From Takakia lepidozioides (lineage: Eukaryota; Streptophyta; Takakiopsida; Takakiales; Takakiaceae), in NCBI GenBank assembly GCA_030704615.1, contig CM060732.1, forward strand, positions 77,977,053-78,041,052: a stretch of 64,000 nucleotides of DNA, given 5' to 3'. The position numbers and the translations under genes were made by a program. The notes under the pieces were generated by a model. That model ran no database searches and was not told the DNA's origin. It worked only from the letters and a program-made list of their open reading frames with translations. Of this stretch, positions 23,958 through 34,909 are shown piece by piece. Every line of letters begins with the position of its first letter. The first letter of the stretch is position 1.

Positions 23958-25599
23958 CTGCAAATTCTCCCTCCCTGAATCATAAACAATTGGAACAAAT
24001 CAAAACTGGTACTCCTAAAAACTGCTGAGCTCATTCTTCAATGGTAGCTTCTATCTTAAAAGAAGCTTGTTCATTCCTCTCTTTTGACTCAGCAATTGCT
24101 TGCAGAATACCTACACAAGGCTCTCCACCTTAGAGAATCTCTTGATGTTTAATAGCGGTTTTGGCTGCTTGTTGTGGCACCATATTCATTCTTGTGTTCT
24201 ACTTTCTTTCCTTGCCGTAAGCTCTTTGAGCTTCCTATGGATGTTATATAAAGCACTTTCTTCCTTTCTGTTACCACACATCGGACTGTAGTGGACTCCA
24301 GTGGCAGATCCTTCAACTAATGCAAGAGGTGAAATCACTGCCCAAGGATAAGATTAGGCTGCTTTTCAGAAGCAATGTGACAGGTATCACCAACCTGTAG
24401 AAGGTGCAACAGAGGACATGGCAGGGGACTGAGAAGGCAATGTCCTTAAGCTGCCATTGTGAGCAAAGTGAGACTGGTACCGACCCACCAAACTCTCCCT
24501 TTAACACTGCAGCAAATGCGTCCAGATCTGCCCCTGGTTCTGGGTTGGTCCTGTCCCACCTTTCCCATTGCTGTTATCTTTGCTTGCTTTGTTGTCTTGT
24601 AATGAAAATATGGTTACTTACATCTAAAAGTAGCATGCCAGGTTGCCCAACAACCCCAAGAATCGGACCCACCAACTTACTCCAGACTCAAACCACATAA
24701 GGCTACAGACGGCATACATATTGGAACTAAGCGAATCTGGTTTCGTGGCGGTCACTCTTCCTCTCTCGGAAGTGCCCACTCACTTGCATGAGGCACTTCG
24801 TTTCTGGGCCGTGTACAATGTTTTTGTGAAGTGAAAATCCTCCATGAAAAGCTCTCGAACAAAATAACCTAGGTCAGATCGTGTTTGCAAAAAGTTGCAG
24901 CAACCATAGTATCTCCCTTTAACTTACACGCCTTCTGTAAATACAGCATCTGTCTCCTCAGCTCATACCAGCTTCACCATATGGACCTCAGCCCTTCATG
25001 CTTGCCTTCTTCCCTACATCAGGGTCTCTCTCCTTCTCCCTACTCTCCCATCTCTCTCATGTTCAGCTCGACAACTGTAGATCTGCCTTGCTAACGTAAG
25101 AGGCCCCCCCTCTATGAGCATTTTGGCTGCGGGCCTATCCTGCGTAGGCTCCACGTGAATACTAGTCTCTTTTATTGTTCCCAAAAACGGCCTTAGTATC
25201 GCAGATCACGAGAGAGGTGCAGGTTAGTAAACAACGGACGACCAATCAGTACTTTTGCCTAATGAATTACTAATCAGTTTTGCGACTCTGAGCGAGTGAG
25301 TTCATTGCATGTCGTTCAATGGAAGTGTCTCACGTTGCAATTTGTTTCCTCTGCCAACCATATTGAGGGAGAGAGAGGGCCATTTTGTGCGAGCTACAAT
25401 GGAAGGCAAATATGTTTTGATTGTGATCAGATCTGTCATCACCAGGTTGGAGAGTAGGGTGCAGAAGTTCCAGAAGGAGCAGCCTTGGCAGCGGGTGCAC
25501 TACGCATGGCATGCGCGGCATCCTCCACATGTTCCCGTGGGACTTTGGGGTAGCCTGACCAGTCTCCGGCTAGCTCCGCTCCAAGCAAGAATAGTCCTG
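23958..25599. other. Unresolved stretch, possible 5' exons of the preceding gene
   Basis: Short open frames on the minus strand (about 24060-24120 and 24400-24560) read like coding sequence, but I could not tie them into the neighbouring gene by phase and splice sites. Nothing else is recognised. Confidence 0.3.
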
Positions 25600-25905
25600 T
25601 TCTGCGAACTTCAAAAACTTGTGGGCTGATCGCTGTGCATTTTCCGAACCTCATTGCGTTTCAGGTATTGGTCAAACAGTTTCACTGCTCTGGGAACTTC
25701 AAAAACTTGTGAGCTGATCCGTGTGCATTTTCCGAGCCGCATTGCGTTGAGATTTTTTTCAAACAGTTTCATGCGGGGCATGGGAGGTCTGTAGAGGAAG
25801 ACAAACTTCATGGACAAGCGGCGAACTGCAAAAACTTGTGGGTTGATCCTTGTGCATATTCCCCAGGGCGTTGCGGTAAGTAATTTTTCAAGCCGTTTTC
25901 TGTCG
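25600..25905. repeat. Tandem direct repeat, three diverged copies of about 85-130 bp
   Basis: Copies start near 25605, 25691 and 25823. Each opens with GAACTTCAAAAACTTGTG (or a close variant), continues with TGATC..TGTGCATTTTCC and a CATTGCGTT-like block, and ends near a TCAAACAGTTT-like block. The copies differ by indels that break any common frame. Confidence 0.75.
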
Positions 25906-26394
25906 ATTGTTGGGAAGTGGAGACCAGTAGAGGGATTCCAACTTCGTGGACAGGGGGATGAGCAAAGAGGCCGCATACGCAAATATCCCAAAATTCAAAA
26001 TACAGAAGTGGAGAAGTTGAGTAACCGATATATTGCAGACCCCTGTCGATGGTGGGACAATCGAGGCAGAAAGACCCATCGTCGAGGAGCAAAGTTCAAG
26101 CACAAGAGTACCAACTGGATGGATAGATACAAGAAGCCTGTGCGGGTGGATGGTGAATTGGAGGAGCTGAATGCAGCTAGGCCCAAATATCCAAAAGTTC
26201 CAATTGCAAACGAGGAGAAGCTGTGGAAGGGAAAATTATCAAGCCATGGTCCACGTAGGGACAATCCAGGCAAAAAGATTCGTAGTCTAGGACCAGATTT
26301 CAGGCACAAGAGTACCAACGAGGGATTACGGATTGATAGCTACAAGAACCCTCTGTGGAAAGGTCAACTTAAAGGCGGCAGCAAAGTTGTGTAA
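25810..26394 (+). CDS. Lys/Arg-rich ORF with internal duplication, unknown
   Basis: A 194-codon open frame. Residues from about 55 on consist of two similar blocks of about 65 residues sharing KYPK, a W..DNxGxK motif, FxHKSTN and a YK(K/N)P motif. Block 1 is about 25975-26165 and block 2 about 26180-26390. The duplication is visible in DNA and in protein, and the frame has stayed open, which hints at past coding constraint. It abuts PPR pseudogene 3 directly. It resembles no family I recognise; it may equally be a chance-open minisatellite-like tract. Confidence 0.3.
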   Translation: MDKRRTAKTCGLILVHIPQGVAVSNFSSRFLSIVGKWRPVEGFQLRGQGDEQRGRIRKYPKIQNTEVEKLSNRYIADPCRWWDNRGRKTHRRGAKFKHKSTNWMDRYKKPVRVDGELEELNAARPKYPKVPIANEEKLWKGKLSSHGPRRDNPGKKIRSLGPDFRHKSTNEGLRIDSYKNPLWKGQLKGGSKVV

Positions 26395-26399
26395 ATCAG

Positions 26400-28560
26400 G
26401 CACCCCCACCAGGACGACCTCTTTTGAAAGATATTGGGATGTAAGGACACTGCAGGGCAGGTCAACTCAAAGAGGCGTTGCAGATTTTGATCCAAGGAGG
26501 TATTTTGGCAGACTCCAAAACTTATATTTGTCTCTTGCAGGAGTGTATCAAGATGAAAGGCCTAGCAGAGGGCAAGCAGGTGCATTTCCACATTATCCAA
26601 AGTGGATTCAAGCCAGACCTCTTTCTACGCAACACCCTTGTCAACATGCATGCCAAGTGTGGGAGCATTGTGGATGCACGCCTGGTGTTTGACAATATGC
26701 GAGAATGAGGTTTGATTACGTGGAATATACTGATGGCAGGGTATGTGAAGCAGGGATATTGTAGGGAAACCCTTGAGACCTATCAGCAAATGATGCGGGA
26801 AAGGGTTACACCTAATGAGGTCACCTTCATTTGCGTTCTCAAGGCGTGTGCCAGCTTGGCAGATCTTAGAAAGGGCAAAGAAGTCCACGGTGACATCGTG
26901 GAAGCAAGAATTCTGCCAAATGTCATCTTGGACACTACCCTAGTGGACATGTATGCCAAATGCGGGAGCATCAAGGATGCAAAGGGAGTGTTCAACAATA
27001 TGGCTGAACGAAATGTGGTTTCATGGGGTGCAATGATAGCAGGGTATGCCCAGCAAGGGTTCGGGATGGAGGCTTTGGAGACCTATGAGCAAATGATGCA
27101 GGGTGGGGTGAAGCCCAACCAATCTGCATTTGCAATGCCTGTGCCAGCCTGGGAGCCCTGGAAAAGGGCAAAGAGGTCCATGCTGACATCACAAAAGCTG
27201 GAATTGTGCCAAATGTCATCTTGGATACTTCCCTTGTCGACATTATCCCAAATGCGGGAGCCGCAAGGATGCAAAGGGAGTGTTCGACAATATGCCTGCA
27301 CGAAATGTTGTGTCATGGGGTGCAATGATTGCAGGATATGCCAAGCATGGCTTTGGAAAGGAGGCTTTAGAGACCTATGAGCAAATGATGTGGGAAGGGG
27401 TGAAGCCCAACCAGATCACATTCGTTTGCGCCTGCAATGCATGTGCCAGCCTGGGAGCCCTAGAAAAGGGCAAAGAGGTCCATGCTGACATCATGAAAGC
27501 TGGAATTGTGCCAAATGTCATCTTGGACACCACCCTCGTGGACATGTATGTCAAATGCGGGAGCATCGAGGATGCAGAGGGGTTGCTCAACAATATGGCT
27601 GAACGAAATGTGGTATCGTGGGCTGCAATGATCGCAGGATACACCCAGCATGGGTGTGGGATGGAGGCTTTGGAAACCTATGATCAAATGATGCAGGAAG
27701 GAGTGAAGCCCAACCAGGTAACATTCGTGTGCGTTTGCAATGCGTGTGCCCGCCTGGGAGCTCTGGGAAAGGGCAAAGAGGTCCATGCTGACATCATGAA
27801 AGCTGGAATTGTGCCAAATATCATCTTGGATACTACCCTCATCGCATGTATGCCAAGTGCGGGAGCATCAACGGTGCAAAGGAGTGTTTGGAAATCTGGC
27901 TGAACGAGATGTGGTTTCATGGAATGCAATGACCACAGGATATGCCCAGCATGGTTGTCGTAGGGAGGTCCTACAACTATTTGAAGGAATGCAAAAGGAA
28001 GGCTTGAAGCCAAACAATATCACCTTTATATGTGTTCTCTCTGCATGCAGCCATGGGGGCCTACTAGATGAAGGCAGACACTTCTTTGATTCCTTGAGTC
28101 AAGATCATGGCCTGACTCCAACAGTGCAGCACTTTGGCTGCATGGTGGACCTTCTTGGCCGTGCAGGGCGGACGAGGCAGAGGATTTGATCAAAAAAATG
28201 CCAATCACACCGGATGCTGTGGTGTGGAGGGCCTTGCTTGGTGCCTGCAGGAGTCATGGCAATCTGGAGGTGGCAGAACGTGCGGCAAAATCTATTCTCG
28301 AGTGGGATGGACAAGATGCTGGAACATCTATGCTGCAGTTGGTAGGTGGACGCTTTTGGACTGATCAGCACAGCCCCTGGGACACCTCTCCGCGACATCA
28401 AGAACCTACGGGTGTGTGGTGACTGCCACACGGCCACTAAGTTCATCTCAAAGATCGAGCAATTGTTGTACGGGATGCCAACCGCTTTCACCACTTTGAA
28501 GATGGGGTTTGTTCTTGTGGGGAGTACTTGCGAAACAGTGTTGATAGCTATGGATTGATA
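26400..28560 (+). pseudogene. PPR locus 3: DYW-class pentatricopeptide pseudogene
   Basis: Recognisable from a GDVRTL-like start to a degraded SCGEYL-like end, parallel to the other two PPR loci. About five 101-residue modules are present. Lesions include an early frameshift near 26470, an in-frame TGA at 26706-26708, frameshifts near 27120, 27250-27280, 27845, 28165 and 28470, and loss of most of the E region near 28330-28370. The [10 protein letters not shown] zinc motif is still legible at about 28425-28455. No first exon like that of PPR loci 1 and 2 was found upstream. The number of independent lesions rules out a functional product. Confidence 0.9.
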
Positions 28561-29466
28561 GGTCGGGTGGATTGTCCCTACATCAACCTTGATGGGTGGA
28601 TGTCAGTTGAGAGCACTTGATGCAGCGAGGGGAGAGAGTAAGGGAGAGGGTCTTGAGCCTAGGGGAGAAGTAAGGGGAGGGCAAGACATTGTAAAGGAGA
28701 GGGTGTAGTAGATCGTGAAGTAGGAACATAACACTCTACACTTTGCATTCTGCACTCTGCCACCCACTATAGATCAAATCTACAGGCCTACAAAGAATCT
28801 GGTGATTCAATGAGAGCCGGGAGCAGAGACGAAATATTCGATGTGAGGCGTAACAGCATGGGGTCCAGAATTCTCATCTACCGTGTTTGTGATGCAGGCG
28901 AAGTCGAGAATGTTATATGAGTTTCCATTTTTAATCTTTTGATGTCCATATTGCAATATCTATAGCTCCTGCAGAGAGTCCACCTTTTGTCTTTCAGGAC
29001 TAGTTCTTCCAGCTCGTGCTTGTCTTTCCTATTGTCATCTTGTTTGGCACATATTGTGGGTCTTCATGTTTGTAGTGGCACAAACATGAAATAGGTGGAG
29101 GCGGCGAAGCCTGGTGGATAATCCTTGCCATATGCTGCTTTTGGTAGATACAAGCTGCACAGAAAGAGAGTATGTGAATGGCGTTGGGATAAAATACAAG
29201 AGGTATTTTTAAATTTACAGAGTGCATCAAAACTACCAAATTGTTAAAATTTCTAACATGTGTGTGAATTTTTTCACTGCTCTGCAGAGATTGCAGAAAC
29301 TTTTGCTCTCAAAATAAGTTACAAGATTCTTATTCCGCTAACTGCCAACAGCATCACACTTTGCCCATTGGACCACTTCAGTGATACAGGAAGAAATAAT
29401 CTTCAGTTACAACTCTCCCCAAGTTAACCGGCGTCAATTCACGTGAACAATGTGGACATTACAGAA
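28561..29466. other. Intergenic, no gene recognised
   Basis: Nothing supportable; it contains the 3' flank of PPR pseudogene 3 and the 3' flank of the MIF-like gene. Confidence 0.4.
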
Positions 29467-30613
29467 CTAGAATGTTGCGCCATTCCAGCCAAAATCAGTC
29501 CTCTGCACATTCCAACACAATGCAACCAGAGGACTTAGGGTGTTGGTTATCCCGAAGGATAAAACATGAGTTAGATACCTTGGTTCTGGAGTCAATCATC
29601 CTTTTAGAAGCCATATCCACAATAAAAGCTTAACTCATGTGCGGAAAAAGCATTTGAATGTGAGCATGTGGAACTGAGTGGATAATTGATAGGCCACAAA
29701 GCTACAACCAAATGACAACCCAAGATGTTATTTACATGAAACGAGGAGGGGATATAGGGTTCCAGTCGACTGAGGATGTATAAGGTACAGGAAAAATGCT
29801 CATAATTTTAGGAGAGCAATCGACTTACCGAAATGCAAGATGCGATGATGTGGACTACAAAATTTTGGTGGCTTCTGTATGCTAAATTCCACAAGGCTTG
29901 CCTCAGCTCTCAATCTATTGGTGAAGTACATGCATGCACACGGTACTTACAGTAGAGGACTGACCCTGCCTCACAACCATACCACATGCCAGATGCACGC
30001 ACATACCACGATTCAGATGTCCGAGCTCCGGCACAGATTTGCACTGAAATTTAGTAGGAGAAATAGTAGTCGAGCAGTGAGATTGAGTCCTCACCTTGAC
30101 ATCATAAAATTTGATGTAAAAACGTGCGGGGGGTACTGACAACTTGGATTTCAAAATCTCCGCAAGAGCCGCACTCAGCTGCTTGTTTGTATCTGGCCCA
30201 AGCCCGCCAATTGACACGAGCTCACCATATGCCGTTGGCTCCTCACTTCCTCCAAACGACATTGGCACTCCACCTTTGAGCGACACCATAACATACTGCG
30301 GCCATACAAATGCCACAACGACCATCCCCAAACAAATCCTGTCACTTCGGTACTTTCCACCACAGACGTGCACTCCACTTCCCAACCCAAACTCAAATCC
30401 ATCTCCATCCATCACGTGAACGGAATCAAACCCACAACACCCCGTCTACCTCAATCACTCGGAAGAAAACATTGACACGAGCTGAGAAGGTAGTGAACGC
30501 ACAGATTCCGGCTTGCCGATTATCCGAGCTACGGCCTTGCTGGCATCTTTGAGAATGTCGGATGTGACCACACCATCCAGAGGTACATTCGTCTGCACAT
30601 TCAGCGTCGGCAT
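29467..30613 (-). CDS. MIF: MIF/D-dopachrome tautomerase-like protein
   Basis: A complete homologue of macrophage migration inhibitory factor, known in plants as MIF/D-DT-like (MDL) proteins. Three exons join in phase to 115 residues: 30503-30613 (ATG 30613), 30095-30295 and 29467-29502, with GTGCGT and GTGAGG donors and CAG acceptors. The last exon codes only 11 residues and a stop. Key features: Pro2, the catalytic base of tautomerases, follows Met1; Lys34 lies in IIGKPES; then YVMVSLKGG, the family strand SFGGSEEPTAYGEL, SIGGLGPDTNK, and a C-terminus ending DFGWNGATF as in plant members. It is expected to form trimers in cytosol or peroxisome; the plant role is unsettled, linked to stress and immunity. 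A single uninterrupted ORF would end wrongly at the second intron, so the tiny third exon matters. Confidence 0.9.
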
Positions 30614-31406
30614 CGCAATTTGCAAGTCTGTCGGTCTTGACTCTGCGTGCGATCTTCTGCCTCTTCACACCACACGACCTCGCACTCGGGGACGACGAGG
30701 CTCAGATTTAGGGTTCCTCTTCTTTCCTTACTCTGTTCTTTTATTTTATTTGTTTACTACTGAATGTGTTTTTTTCCTTTTTTTTACATATAAAGGAAAC
30801 CTGGGAGCGACAGCCCACAATTCAGGCCCTTGAGGAGGGGGACCCCATAGGTCTGCTTCACTCTCCACCAACACTCTAGTGCACTTTTGGCACCCCACGA
30901 TTTCTCTCGCCTTATACCACATGTGGGTGCAGCGGAAGATTTTACTATGCAGAAGTCTGAAACCTTTTGAACAAACTATTGGAAACACGGCTGAGTCTCA
31001 CATAGCAGATCAGAGAGAAGAGCCGTGCCATTATGTAAAGTTTTTTCTAAGAATTTGAAAGGTGTGGCCTTCTATGCAGTCTCGCATGCTGGCTTTGTAT
31101 GCCAAGTACAACCAGTGGAGGAATGTGAGGCCACAAACAGCAGGAATCATGGAGCTCTTGAACTTTACTATTCACCACTGGATTTGGTCGATTAACTTGG
31201 GGGTGCACAGCTCAAGAAGCAGCTAGCGTTTGTTGTAGGACTTAGAGGAATGACATAGGAGCTCACGAACGGCAAGCATGCAAGATCAACACACATCCAG
31301 AGCTCTGACAAACACACAAGTCCGCCCTATCTATAAAGTTTTGAGGCTACCCTCCCTCTTCTTCAAAAAATATTTTTAAAAAAAAAACGATGGGCGATTC
31401 CACTGT
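30614..31406. other. Intergenic with SINE tail
   Basis: Holds the presumed promoter of the MIF-like gene and the SINE-related sequence at 30770-30990; otherwise nothing. Confidence 0.4.
30770..30990 (-). mobile_element. SINE-like repeat, copy 1 (3' part)
   Basis: A block at 30797-30835 (GGGAGCGACAGCCCACAATT and following) closely matches 62760-62800. In both places a T-rich run lies on the left, i.e. an A-rich tail on the minus strand. The left end fits a retroposed minus-strand element. The tRNA-like head is not clear in this copy. Confidence 0.55.
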
Positions 31407-33315
31407 CTATTCCGCTGAACTCAATCTCTCACTGAAGTCCTCCACTATGAGGATCAGAAATGCTTGGCAGCTTACCTGCACCAGGCCTTCACCCTTAGAC
31501 TTTCCCTTGAGCACTAGTTGCTTTTGAGCTGTTTTTGGGCTCTGGTTTTGTTTCCTCTCTTTTTGTTTTTTCCATTTTGTCCCATAAGCTCTTTGAGCTT
31601 TCATGGGTGAAGGATTCACCTTGAGCGACTGCACAGTTCTAACTGATCCGCAAACATCCCATCCATATCTTTGCACAATGGTTGCGATTCTTAAACTTGC
31701 TACATCGGCATTTCTGACCCCAACTTTCCATGCAACTACCTTGACTTCATTGCTGTTGTACTGACTATAATGGCGGGTCTTTAACAACAATGTGAGGCCT
31801 CACAGCACATCTTCCAACCTTCCCACCCCAAGACTGAGGCTCAGCAACTGAGAAGTGACTGGATCTGCCTTATCCTCTCGATGAGGAAAATGCCAAATTG
31901 TTGAGCCATAGTTCTCACAATACGTCAAGAACTCCTGGAACATTCCACAAAGATCTGGGTCATTTAGACTTTCCTTAGATTCCAAAATGTGCACTTGAGA
32001 TTCTCGCACTGCATGCAATCGACATAAGCCTCTTCTTACGATCATGGCCTTGTGGTACCAATGATACTCCAAAGTCGCACCCTCATTACCAGTACACTCC
32101 TCATACTCGACTTTATCCGGACCATCATCATCATGAAACGGCTCGTTTTCATGATCTTTTACGACTTGGAGACCCATGTTAATGTCAATATATTCAGCAA
32201 AGGTCGCTGGTCTCGTCCAACCCAATTGCTAGCACTGAAGTCTTGTTCCAAGACTGACAGATTGTCTAGATCGTCTTCCAGTGCCGCACCAGTCTGCTGT
32301 TTAGTCAAGATGCACAAATGAAGATCCAGCCACCTTTTTCTCCCGCTGTCTCGGCAATTCTTCAACACTTGTGCCACGATACGGTCGTCGCCCTTCAGCC
32401 CCGCAAAAGTCAAGTTCTTTCCTGTGTACTTGTGTTGCAATGGAATCGCAAGCTTGTCACTGAATATGTTCGGTTTTCCTCCATTACTGCTTCCATCCAA
32501 GGTTGCAATGCCGCCTCAGCCTTGCCCAACTTGGAGGAGAATCCCTTCAGCTCTCCTAGCTGCAACACCTCATCAGAGCTAGTATTGCGTCTTACCAAGT
32601 TGAAGGCCAGGCATAGTCGTGTACCAGCCGTGACTTTGCGCAGCTCGTGCTCGCAGTCAGCGAAGAAAACTTTGTAGCAAAAATCCGTTGAGCTGACCTT
32701 TGAGAAATCGAAGGTCTTACTCATATTGTTGTGCTTCACCACCAATGCTCCACCTTCGAATCCTGCCTCCGTCGGAAGCTGGAGCACCAACGTCGCAAAC
32801 ATGCCAGGTTCTTTTTCCGTGTCACGATGGACCTTGAAGTGCCCGTCGGTGTCGTAGAGCAGAAGTTTGTACAGGTGCGCTTCTAGCTGCAGGGCCGCTC
32901 CATCAATGCCCAGCGCGCTTACCGCCTTCATACCGAGCAGCTGGGCAGTCTTGGATATGAAGTGTGGCGCCCCTGGGAAGCTCACTTTGCAGGCGTCCAC
33001 CTGCCAGGACCTCCGCACGGCTGTGTCGATGACCGTGGCTAAGCCTTGGCCGAAGGGCGCCTGCTCGCAAAAACCACGAAGCTTGGAAGTGTCTTCCTTC
33101 GAGAGAGGGAGGCGCAATTCGCCAACACCCTGGACGTGTAAGGAGTCCAGGACGACTCCCTGCTCAGGGGGAACGATGATTCCACCCGCGGCGTAAAACC
33201 CATTGGTGCCTTCGGCAGGACTCCAAAGAGCGTCGAGCAGCTTGGTAACGAACAACTACCTCTGCTGTGCTTCTGAATCTTCTACAAGGTTCCTCATTGG
33301 TGGCATTTCTGGCAT
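31407..33315 (-). pseudogene. 2OG-Fe(II) oxygenase pseudogene
   Basis: Relic of a 2-oxoglutarate/Fe(II) dioxygenase. From a start at 33315 the frame runs 19 codons to an in-frame TAG (33256-33258), then 281 more codons holding the iron-binding HRD (HFKVHRDTEKE), the hydrophobic strand MFATLVLQLP and GGALVV, and the distal histidine DCEHEL. It then shifts frame near 32460-32495 into KYTGKNLTFAGLKG, shifts again near 32210-32225 into PATFAEYIDIN and TGNEGATLEYHWYHKA, and meets an in-frame TGA at 31800-31802, after which about 130 codons stay open. Two stops and two shifts with preserved motifs indicate recent death, or an assembly with indels. Relatives I recall are common in fungi, so an origin by transfer is possible but not shown. 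Confidence 0.82.
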
Positions 33316-34909
33316 TTCTGCATAAACGTTTTGCAGTCAGCAGACCCGTGAAGGAGGACAAGGAGGAAAGGAGAAGTCCTCGATGACTGAGGAAACTTGT
33401 GCATTTGTGATGATTTATGCTAAGTATATGCTGGGCTGGTCGTGGCGGCAATGTTACATTCAGACAGAGACAGAATTGTCACCTTATCACACACTCCGAG
33501 AGTTTTTCGATCTGGGGACAAAGTGGCTCAAGAATGCCTGTACTGGCTACATGTGAATATCTTCGAACCTCGACAGAAATGAAGAAAGGGACATTGAATC
33601 TCCGATGAAATTATATTGTAATGCTGTTGATCCTCAGAACCTTGAAACTCACCCTGAATCTCCAAATTAGTGGAAGAATTCACTTCTTCACCCATTCTTG
33701 ATCACCAGGCTCCCGCCAGCCACGCCTACCTACAGAAGAGATAAAAAAATGTCGTATAAGTGAAGACACAAGACACATCTTTCCTTTCTGCTCCGCAGAG
33801 ATGAATACAGAGAAAGGCTGAGGGACAGATAATGGAAGATTGGTATATTTCAGGGAAGACGAGTAGGAAGGATCTTGGTATGTTTTATGTTTTTCTTGTG
33901 ATATCTTTTCGTTTCGTGAATCGTATGAAAGGCGGCGCTGGCGCTAGTCCCTTCAATAACGAGATAGGGCGGGAACCCAAAAATGGGTGCAGCTCTATAA
34001 GGCCCAGATGGGGCCCACAATCTTGCGCGTGTGAAGGGGGACTGTGACAAGGAAAGTAGGGACTTGGGAAAAAAAAAAAAAAAAAGTAGGTTCGATTACT
34101 CGGGACTTGTTACTTATGGCCTTTCGATTACTTACATCTTGGCATGGAGCAAGGGATAGCATCCACTTCTGTGAGCAACCCCTTGTTGCTGCCTCGGGAG
34201 CAGTAGGGCCTTGAGTTTGTCAAATATGGATGATATACATGGATGATAGTACATATGAGGATGATTCTATCCAAATTTTAATGGATGAACAGAAAATATG
34301 GCTATTTCCTGCAAAACTCAGTAGCAACTCCTGCCATTTTGCAAATTTAGAAAATAAAATCAAATTAAATTTAAATCACAGTAACATGCCATGGAGGCTG
34401 GGAAAGGGGCGGAAAATACACTTTGAATTTTCAACACTCTTCAATTACCTATGCACCGATGGGTGGAATGGTGAACGTAGCAAAGAAGCCTCTCTCATTC
34501 CTCCCTCCTCTTTGCGGGTTGGGAGTTCACAACCTCCTCTTCTCTTGTCTTTCCATGTTAAGAGTGTCACAATCTTGGCGGAGGATTATAATGAGTGAGG
34601 ATAGCATGGCCAAGGGCACTTGTATAGGCAGCCGGAAATCAAAGATTTCAAGGTTTGAGTGCGACAAATTTACACTATACAAGCATCACAGATCTGCAAT
34701 GATAGTACGATATACACTTTTTTGTAATGGTTCTAGAGCTAACAATTGGAGGCAGGAACAGCTGCCAGAGTAACTTGGAACATTAATCAACAGATTCAGA
34801 TGCTGTACATTCAATAGGTATTCGAAAACTGGGTAAAGCCACCCATGCAGCACCCCTGGAAGGCACAAATGCAGTGTGTTTGGATGGATAGAGAGAGAGA
34901 GAGAGTTGT
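33316..34909. other. Intergenic, no gene recognised
   Basis: A poly-A run at about 34069-34085 hints at a retroposed sequence. Short plus-strand ORFs (for example 34230-34598) show no family likeness. The 3' flank of the GRDP gene is at the right end. Confidence 0.35.
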
